Assembly (NCBI RefSeq): GCF_900637185.1
Contig: NZ_LR134352.1
Location: 2,408,001 to 2,472,000 of the forward strand
DNA from: Nocardia asteroides
Lineage (GTDB): Bacteria; Actinomycetota; Actinomycetes; Mycobacteriales; Mycobacteriaceae
Direction of reading: 5' to 3'
Length of the DNA stretch: 64,000 nt
A program made the translations under genes and the position numbers. How positions within the stretch are numbered: the first letter of the stretch is position 1; the number at the start of each line of letters is the position of its first letter. The notes beneath the pieces were generated by a model that saw nothing but the letters and a program-made list of their open reading frames with translations, had not been told where the DNA came from and did not search any database. This document shows positions 59,346-64,000 of this stretch, piece after piece.

Positions 59346-62300
59346 GTGGCCGATACAGAGCCGCTGGACACAACACAACAGGATGCCGATCAATTGCCGG
59401 AGCGAATTCGAGTTCATGCACTGGCCAAGCGGTTGGGAGTGACCAGCAAGCGCATCCTGGCCAAACTGGCCGAACTGGGAGCCGAGGCACGCAGCGTCCA
59501 GTCGAACGTGGATCGCGCGGTCGCCGAGACCGTCCGGGACGCGATCGCCGCCGCCGACGCCGAGACCGGCGAATCCCCGGCATCCACCCCCGCCGCGGCG
59601 CAGCCCGCCGCACCCACCGTCGCCGAGCAGCCGGCCGACCCGACCGCGCCCGCGCCGATGTTCTCGGCGACCGAGCCCGCGGGCACCGACCCGCACACCG
59701 ATCTGTTCACCCATCGCGTCACCGAGACCCCGGTGGCCGAGCCGGTGACCTTCGACGCGCCCGCCTTCGTGGCCCCGCTGTTCCTGCCGCCGGACGCCAC
59801 CGCCGCCGAGGAGACCCGCAAGCGCCGCCGCGCCGAGCGCACGGCCAAGCGCGTCGAGGAGCCGGTCGACGAGGTCGAGCCCGAGACCGCCGCCGAGGAC
59901 GAGGCCGAGCCGGGCGACGCCAGCGACAACGACACCGGCGACAACGACGCCGACGGTCAGCCGCGTCGCCGTCGTCGTGGCCGCCGTGGCCGTGGCCGCG
60001 GCCGTGGCGAGCAGGCCGCCGACGGTGACGACACCGACACCGAGGGCGCCGACACCGACACCGACGACGAGTCGGCCGCCGCGGAGGCCTCGACCGACGA
60101 GGCCGAGCAGGCCGACGACGCCGAGACCGACACCGAGGACGAGGACGGACTGCCCGAGGGCGCGAGCCGTCGCCGCCGTCGTCGCCGCCGCCGCAAGGTC
60201 GGCGGGGAATCCGGCGAGGACGCCGGGTCCGACGACGATCCGCCGAACACCGTGGTGCACGAGCGCGAGCCGCGCAACAAGAGCCGGGGCCGTTCGGGCT
60301 CCGACGAGGTGCAGGGCATCTCCGGCTCCACCCGGCTCGAGGCCAAGCGCCAGCGCCGCCGCGACGGCCGCGAGGCGGGCCGCCGCCGTCCGCCGATCCT
60401 GACCGAGTCGGAGTTCCTGGCTCGCCGCGAGGCGGTCGACCGGGTGATGGTCGTGCGGGAGAAGGCGTTCGAGGCGAGCGAGCACGCCGGTCACCAGACC
60501 ACCACCCAGGTGGCGGTGCTGGAGGACAACATCCTGGTCGAGCACTTCGTGACCAGCTCCGGCCAGGCGTCGATGGTGGGCAACGTCTACCTCGGCAAGG
60601 TGCAGAACGTGCTGCCCAGCATGGAGGCCGCGTTCATCGACATCGGCCGTGGCCGCAACGGCGTGCTCTACGCCGGTGAGGTGAACTGGGAGGCCGCCGG
60701 TCTCGGCGGCCGGGAGCGCAAGATCGAGCAGGCGCTCAAGCCCGGCGATCAGGTGCTGGTGCAGGTGTCCAAGGACCCGGTGGGTCACAAGGGCGCCCGG
60801 CTGACCACCCAGATCTCGCTGGCCGGTCGCTTCCTGGTGTACGTGCCGGGCGGCACCTCCACCGGGATCAGCCGCAAGCTGCCCGACACCGAGCGCAAGC
60901 GGCTCAAGGAGATCCTGCGCGACATCGTCCCGGCCGACGCCGGGGTGATCATCCGCACCGCGTCCGAGGGCGTGAGCGAGGCCGAGCTGGCCCGCGACGT
61001 CGAGCGGCTGCAGGCCACCTGGCGCACCATCGAGGAGGCCTCGAAGTCCTCGGGCAAGGACGCGCCCAAGGCTCTCTACGAAGAGCCGGACATGCTGGTC
61101 AAGGTCATCCGCGACCTGTTCAACGAGGACTTCGCCAAGCTGGTCATCGAGGGCGAGCGCGCGTGGAGCACCGTCGAGACCTACGTGCGCACCGTCGCGC
61201 CGGACCTGCTGCCGCGGGTGAACCGGCACGAGAACAACGGTGTCGACGTGTTCGACGCGTTCCGCATCGACGAGCAACTGGCCAAGGCGCTCGACCGCAA
61301 GGTGTGGCTGCCCTCGGGCGGCACCCTGGTGATCGACCGGACCGAGGCGATGACCGTCGTCGACGTCAACACCGGCAAGTTCACCGGCTCGGGTTCCTCG
61401 AACCTGGAGGAGACCGTCACCAAGAACAACTTGGAGGCGGCCGAGGAGATCGTGCGGCAGATGCGCCTGCGCGACATCGGCGGCATGATCGTCGTCGACT
61501 TCATCGACATGGTGCTCGAATCCAACCGCGACCTGGTGCTGCGCCGTCTCACCGAGGCGCTGGGCCGGGACCGCACCCGGCACCAGGTGTCGGAGGTGAC
61601 CTCGCTGGGCCTGGTCCAGATGACCCGCAAGAAGCTGGGCACCGGACTGGTCGAGGCGTTCTCCACCACCTGTGAGCACTGCCACGGTCGCGGCATCCTC
61701 GTGCACTCCTACCCGGTCGACGCCGCGTCGGGCGCCGACGAGCAGGCGGGCCGGGCCAAGGAGGGCGGTTCGCGCCGTCGCCGCGGCAAGGACAAGGACC
61801 GCGACAAGCAGACCGCCGCGCCCGCCACCAACGGCACGGCCCCGGCCGCCGAGCACGCGGGCGAGGAGGACATCGCGGTCAAGCGGGCCCACCCGGTCGC
61901 GCTCGCGATGGCCGCCCACCACGGTGAGGACGCCGAGCACGTCGAGGAGCAGGCCGTGGCCGCGGCGCCCGAGGAGGCGGTGGTCGAGGAGACCGTCGCC
62001 GCCGAGCCCGCCCGCCGCACGCGGTCGCGGTCGCGTCGGTCCAGCCGGGCCGCCGCGAGCAGTGAGCAGGCCGCGGAGGCGCCGGCGCTGACCGGGGTCA
62101 TCCCGGCCGAGCCCGCCGCCGAGGCAGCGGAGCCGGAAGCCGAGGAGCCGCCGGCCGATGAGCCGGTGACCGCCGCGGTCGAGCCCGAGCAGCCGGTGGC
62201 CGAGCAGCCCGCGGCCGCCGCGGTCGAGCCCGAACCGGAACCCGAACAGCCCGTCGCCGAGGAACCTGCCCCGCGCACGCCTCGCAGGCGGCGGGTGGCC

Positions 62301-62480
62301 CGTTCGACGGCCGCTCCGGCGGCGGACAGCGCGGGTGCCGTGTTCGTCCTGTCGACGAACGAGCAGCCGCCCGCTGCGGCCGTGGTGGACTTCGCCGCCG
62401 AGCCGGTGGTGGTCCCCGAGCGCAAGCCGCGCAGGCGGGCGGTGGCGCGTCCCGCGGGCGCGCCCGCCGACTCGCAGTAG
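59346..62480 (+). CDS. rne: Ribonuclease E/G
   Basis: The protein has 1044 residues from GTG 59346 with GAGGAG upstream. An IF2_N-like segment (Arg-Val-His-Ala-Leu-Ala-Lys-Arg-Leu-Gly, near 20-55) opens the protein, as in mycobacteria. Acidic and Arg-rich low-complexity tracts (~60-385) surround Arg/Gly-rich RNA-binding clusters. The catalytic core has an S1 domain from ~395, metal-binding Asp in Val-Val-Asp-Val-Asn-Thr-Gly (~672) and Val-Val-Asp-Phe-Ile-Asp (~718), and the zinc-link Cys-Glu-His-Cys near 776. The C-terminal ~240 residues are Ala/Glu/Pro-rich scaffold. It starts decay of mRNA and matures rRNA and tRNA. Confidence 0.95.
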   Translation: MADTEPLDTTQQDADQLPERIRVHALAKRLGVTSKRILAKLAELGAEARSVQSNVDRAVAETVRDAIAAADAETGESPASTPAAAQPAAPTVAEQPADPTAPAPMFSATEPAGTDPHTDLFTHRVTETPVAEPVTFDAPAFVAPLFLPPDATAAEETRKRRRAERTAKRVEEPVDEVEPETAAEDEAEPGDASDNDTGDNDADGQPRRRRRGRRGRGRGRGEQAADGDDTDTEGADTDTDDESAAAEASTDEAEQADDAETDTEDEDGLPEGASRRRRRRRRRKVGGESGEDAGSDDDPPNTVVHEREPRNKSRGRSGSDEVQGISGSTRLEAKRQRRRDGREAGRRRPPILTESEFLARREAVDRVMVVREKAFEASEHAGHQTTTQVAVLEDNILVEHFVTSSGQASMVGNVYLGKVQNVLPSMEAAFIDIGRGRNGVLYAGEVNWEAAGLGGRERKIEQALKPGDQVLVQVSKDPVGHKGARLTTQISLAGRFLVYVPGGTSTGISRKLPDTERKRLKEILRDIVPADAGVIIRTASEGVSEAELARDVERLQATWRTIEEASKSSGKDAPKALYEEPDMLVKVIRDLFNEDFAKLVIEGERAWSTVETYVRTVAPDLLPRVNRHENNGVDVFDAFRIDEQLAKALDRKVWLPSGGTLVIDRTEAMTVVDVNTGKFTGSGSSNLEETVTKNNLEAAEEIVRQMRLRDIGGMIVVDFIDMVLESNRDLVLRRLTEALGRDRTRHQVSEVTSLGLVQMTRKKLGTGLVEAFSTTCEHCHGRGILVHSYPVDAASGADEQAGRAKEGGSRRRRGKDKDRDKQTAAPATNGTAPAAEHAGEEDIAVKRAHPVALAMAAHHGEDAEHVEEQAVAAAPEEAVVEETVAAEPARRTRSRSRRSSRAAASSEQAAEAPALTGVIPAEPAAEAAEPEAEEPPADEPVTAAVEPEQPVAEQPAAAAVEPEPEPEQPVAEEPAPRTPRRRRVARSTAAPAADSAGAVFVLSTNEQPPAAAVVDFAAEPVVVPERKPRRRAVARPAGAPADSQ

Positions 62481-62484
62481 CCGG

Positions 62485-62523
62485 GCGCTTGCGTGCGCGG
62501 GTCCGTCCCGCGCACGCAAGCGC
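62485..62523 (+). terminator. Strong terminator after rne
   Basis: A perfect 17-bp stem (62485-62501 / 62507-62523) with a 5-base loop starts 4 bases after the rne stop. Confidence 0.9.
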
Positions 62524-62548
62524 ACCAAAACCGTGCTCACCTGCCGAA

Positions 62549-62578
62549 TTGGGGGACGGGGTGCGGTTCTGGTAACCT
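62549..62578 (+). promoter_or_regulatory. Probable promoter and structured leader of rplU-rpmA
   Basis: TTGGGG (62549-62554) and TAACCT (62573-62578) are spaced by 18 bp. The resulting ~160-base leader contains the hairpin TGCCCA/TGGGCA (62590-62595 / 62601-62606), enclosed by GGTC/GACC. This fits control at the leader, as is usual for ribosomal protein operons. Confidence 0.55.
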
Positions 62579-62744
62579 GGGTCGGTCGCTGCCCAGCGAT
62601 TGGGCACCTGGCTGACCAGTCCGGGTGATACCGCAGGCAAGCGACCAAATTCCCTCCCTGCGCAGGCGGGGATGAGCCAAAGATCCACGTCGCAGCTGTG
62701 ACGTGAAACGAGCACGACCAACCGTGAGTGGAGGAAGCCGACCG

Positions 62745-63056
62745 ATGGCAGCGTACGCAATCGTCAAGACCGGCGGAAAGCAGTACAAGGTCGCGGTCGG
62801 TGACCTGGTGAAGGTCGAGAAGATCGAGGGCGAGCCCGGCACTGCCGTGGCCCTGACCCCGGTTCTCGTCGTCGACGGCGCCGATCTGACCACCGACGCC
62901 GACAAGCTGGCCAAGATCTCCGTGGCCGCCGAGGTCGTCGACCAGACCAAGGGCCCGAAGATCCGGATCCACAAGTTCAAGAACAAGACCGGCTACCACA
63001 AGCGCCAGGGTCACCGTCAGCAGCTGACGGTCATCAAGGTCACCGGCATCAAGTAA
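62745..63056 (+). CDS. rplU: 50S ribosomal protein L21
   Basis: The protein has 103 residues from ATG 62745 with GGAGG upstream. It begins [14 protein letters not shown], the L21 signature. [15 protein letters not shown] near the end binds 23S rRNA. It heads the rplU-rpmA unit; rpmA follows after 18 bp. Confidence 0.98.
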   Translation: MAAYAIVKTGGKQYKVAVGDLVKVEKIEGEPGTAVALTPVLVVDGADLTTDADKLAKISVAAEVVDQTKGPKIRIHKFKNKTGYHKRQGHRQQLTVIKVTGIK

Positions 63057-63074
63057 GCGCGAGGAGACGAAGCA

Positions 63075-63341
63075 ATGGCACATAAGAAGGGCGCATCCAG
63101 CTCCCGGAACGGTCGTGATTCGAACGCCCAGCGCCTCGGCGTGAAGCGCTTCGGTGGCCAGAAGGTCAGCGCGGGCGAGATCCTGGTCCGTCAGCGCGGA
63201 ACCCACTTCCACCCCGGCGTGAACGTCGGTCGTGGCGGCGACGACACCCTGTTCGCCCTGGCGGCGGGCGCGGTCGAGTTCGGCACCAAGCGTGGCCGCA
63301 AGACCGTCAACATCGTCGTCCCGGAGCCGGCCCAGGCCTGA
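63075..63341 (+). CDS. rpmA: 50S ribosomal protein L27
   Basis: The protein has 88 residues from ATG 63075. It starts Met-Ala-His-Lys-Lys-Gly, without the cleaved N-terminal extension of Firmicutes. Gly-Ser-type residues Ser-Ser-Ser-Arg-Asn-Gly-Arg-Asp-Ser and Arg-Gln-Arg-Gly-Thr-x-Phe-His-Pro-Gly are family signatures. Its N-terminal tail reaches the peptidyl transferase centre. A perfect hairpin follows before obg. Confidence 0.98.
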   Translation: MAHKKGASSSRNGRDSNAQRLGVKRFGGQKVSAGEILVRQRGTHFHPGVNVGRGGDDTLFALAAGAVEFGTKRGRKTVNIVVPEPAQA

Positions 63342-63372
63342 CCGCCTGGAGCGTCAGCTCCCCACGGACACC

Positions 63373-63406
63373 GGAGCGGGTCAGGGTTCATTCCCTGACC
63401 CGCTCC
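63373..63406 (+). terminator. Hairpin between rpmA and obg
   Basis: A perfect 14-bp stem (63373-63386 / 63393-63406) with a 6-base loop lies 31 bases after the rpmA stop. There is no T-run, so termination may be partial. Confidence 0.75.
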
Positions 63407-63462
63407 GTCGTGTTCGCCCACCCTTACCGCAATCGACCAGTCAGAAGGAGGAGGATCAACCC

Positions 63463-64000
63463 ATGTCCAAATTCATCGACCGCGTCGTGCTACATGTTCG
63501 TGCCGGTAGAGGTGGACACGGTTGCGCCTCGGTGCATCGTGAGAAGTTCAAGCCGCTCGGCGGGCCCGACGGTGGCAACGGCGGCAACGGCGGGGACGTG
63601 ATCCTCGAGGTCGACGCCAACGTCCACACCCTGCTCGACTTCCACTTCCACCCGCACGCCAAGGCAGGCAACGGCAAGCCCGGTGAGGGCGGCAACCGCG
63701 ACGGCAAGATGGGCACCGATCTGGTGCTGAAGGTGCCCGACGGCACCGTGGTCGTCAACGGCGACGGTGAGGTCGTGGTCGACCTCGTCGGCGCGGGCAA
63801 CCGCTACGTGATCGCCAAGGGCGGACGCGGCGGCCTGGGCAACGCCTCGCTGGCGTCCAAGGCGCGCAAGGCGCCCGGTTTCGCGCTCCTCGGCGAGGAG
63901 GGCGAAGAGTCCGACCTGGTCCTGGAGCTGAAGTCGGTCGCCGACGTCGGCCTGGTCGGGTTCCCGTCGGCGGGCAAGTCCTCGCTGGTGTCGGTGCTCT
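63463..64000 (+). CDS. obg: GTPase Obg/CgtA, N-terminal part, cut by window edge
   Basis: Only the first ~179 codons are present, from ATG 63463 with GGAGGAGG upstream. The Obg fold (1-~158) is glycine-rich: [14 protein letters not shown]. The G1 P-loop Gly166-Phe-Pro-Ser-Ala-Gly-Lys-Ser-Ser174 follows. It is an essential GTPase of ribosome assembly and stress response. The order rplU-rpmA-obg is conserved across bacteria. Confidence 0.97.
   Translation, partial: MSKFIDRVVLHVRAGRGGHGCASVHREKFKPLGGPDGGNGGNGGDVILEVDANVHTLLDFHFHPHAKAGNGKPGEGGNRDGKMGTDLVLKVPDGTVVVNGDGEVVVDLVGAGNRYVIAKGGRGGLGNASLASKARKAPGFALLGEEGEESDLVLELKSVADVGLVGFPSAGKSSLVSVL

Noticed and set aside
59298..63212. 1304-codon antisense frame over rne and rplU
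   Set aside because: Gly/Leu/His/Val-rich shadow of rne with no motifs; rne on the other strand is certain.

Overview
This is about 64 kb of chromosome from a high-GC actinomycete, most probably Nocardia or a close relative in the Mycobacteriales. The reasons are the very high GC at third codon positions, frequent GTG and TTG starts, a mycobacterial-type integration host factor, a Ddn/F420-type protein, a mycothiol-type DsbA protein, and gene order. From memory, the backbone aglA - ctaJ - DUF5130 - (clpP pair) - pepN - DsbA - rpiB - nei - tRNA-Gly/tRNA-Pro - tig - clpP1 - clpP2 - clpX and then valS - folC - DUF4233 - ndk - rne - rplU - rpmA - obg follows the Mycobacterium tuberculosis Rv2471-to-Rv2440 region. 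The block glpD - TetR - FAD oxidase - lipid kinase matches Rv2249c-Rv2252. No search was run; these are family and synteny judgements.

Layout. 1-1504: end of an alpha-glucosidase, a one-helix protein resembling cytochrome oxidase subunit CtaJ, and a DUF5130 protein. 1565-11376: an accessory stretch with an AraC regulator, a flavin-binding protein, an MFS transporter, a dehalogenase-like hydrolase, a lipoprotein lipase, a PopR/ClgR-like XRE regulator ending in Leu-Leu-Ala-Ala, and a TetR-controlled operon of patatin, Baeyer-Villiger-type monooxygenase and SDR joined by ATGA overlaps. 11380-15454: an accessory ClpP pair, one member of which has lost its catalytic serine, then pepN. 15622-26674: a second accessory stretch rich in redox enzymes and small regulators (GlxA-like AraC, HxlR, MarR pair, ECF42-type sigma factor with its DGPF partner), with purC in the middle. 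26825-31089: DsbA protein, M48 protease, rpiB, nei, and a GGDEF protein. A 0.7 kb gene-free region leads to two tRNA genes. 32025-38876: fabG-like SDR, secreted SGNH hydrolase, small secreted protein, metallophosphatase, phosphoketolase and FKBP lipoprotein. 39005-43414: tig, clpP1, clpP2 and clpX. 43494-47842: membrane protein, mihF, FHA protein, TetR-GNAT. 47925-52847: glycerol-3-phosphate/lipid block. 52857-64000: P-loop protein, then valS-folC-DUF4233-ndk, rne, rplU-rpmA and the start of obg.

How the genes may work together. The strongest theme is protein quality control. The window has trigger factor, an FKBP, ClpX, the housekeeping ClpP1/ClpP2, a second ClpP pair (one with an intact triad, one pseudo-protease), aminopeptidase N and a membrane M48 protease. 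The PopR-like regulator with a degradation-type C-terminus lies 4 kb from the second ClpP pair, with the patatin-monooxygenase-SDR cassette in between. This suggests a PopR-ClpP3/P4 compensation circuit like that of Streptomyces, split by later insertion. A second theme is many small regulator/enzyme pairs with visible operator palindromes between divergent genes.
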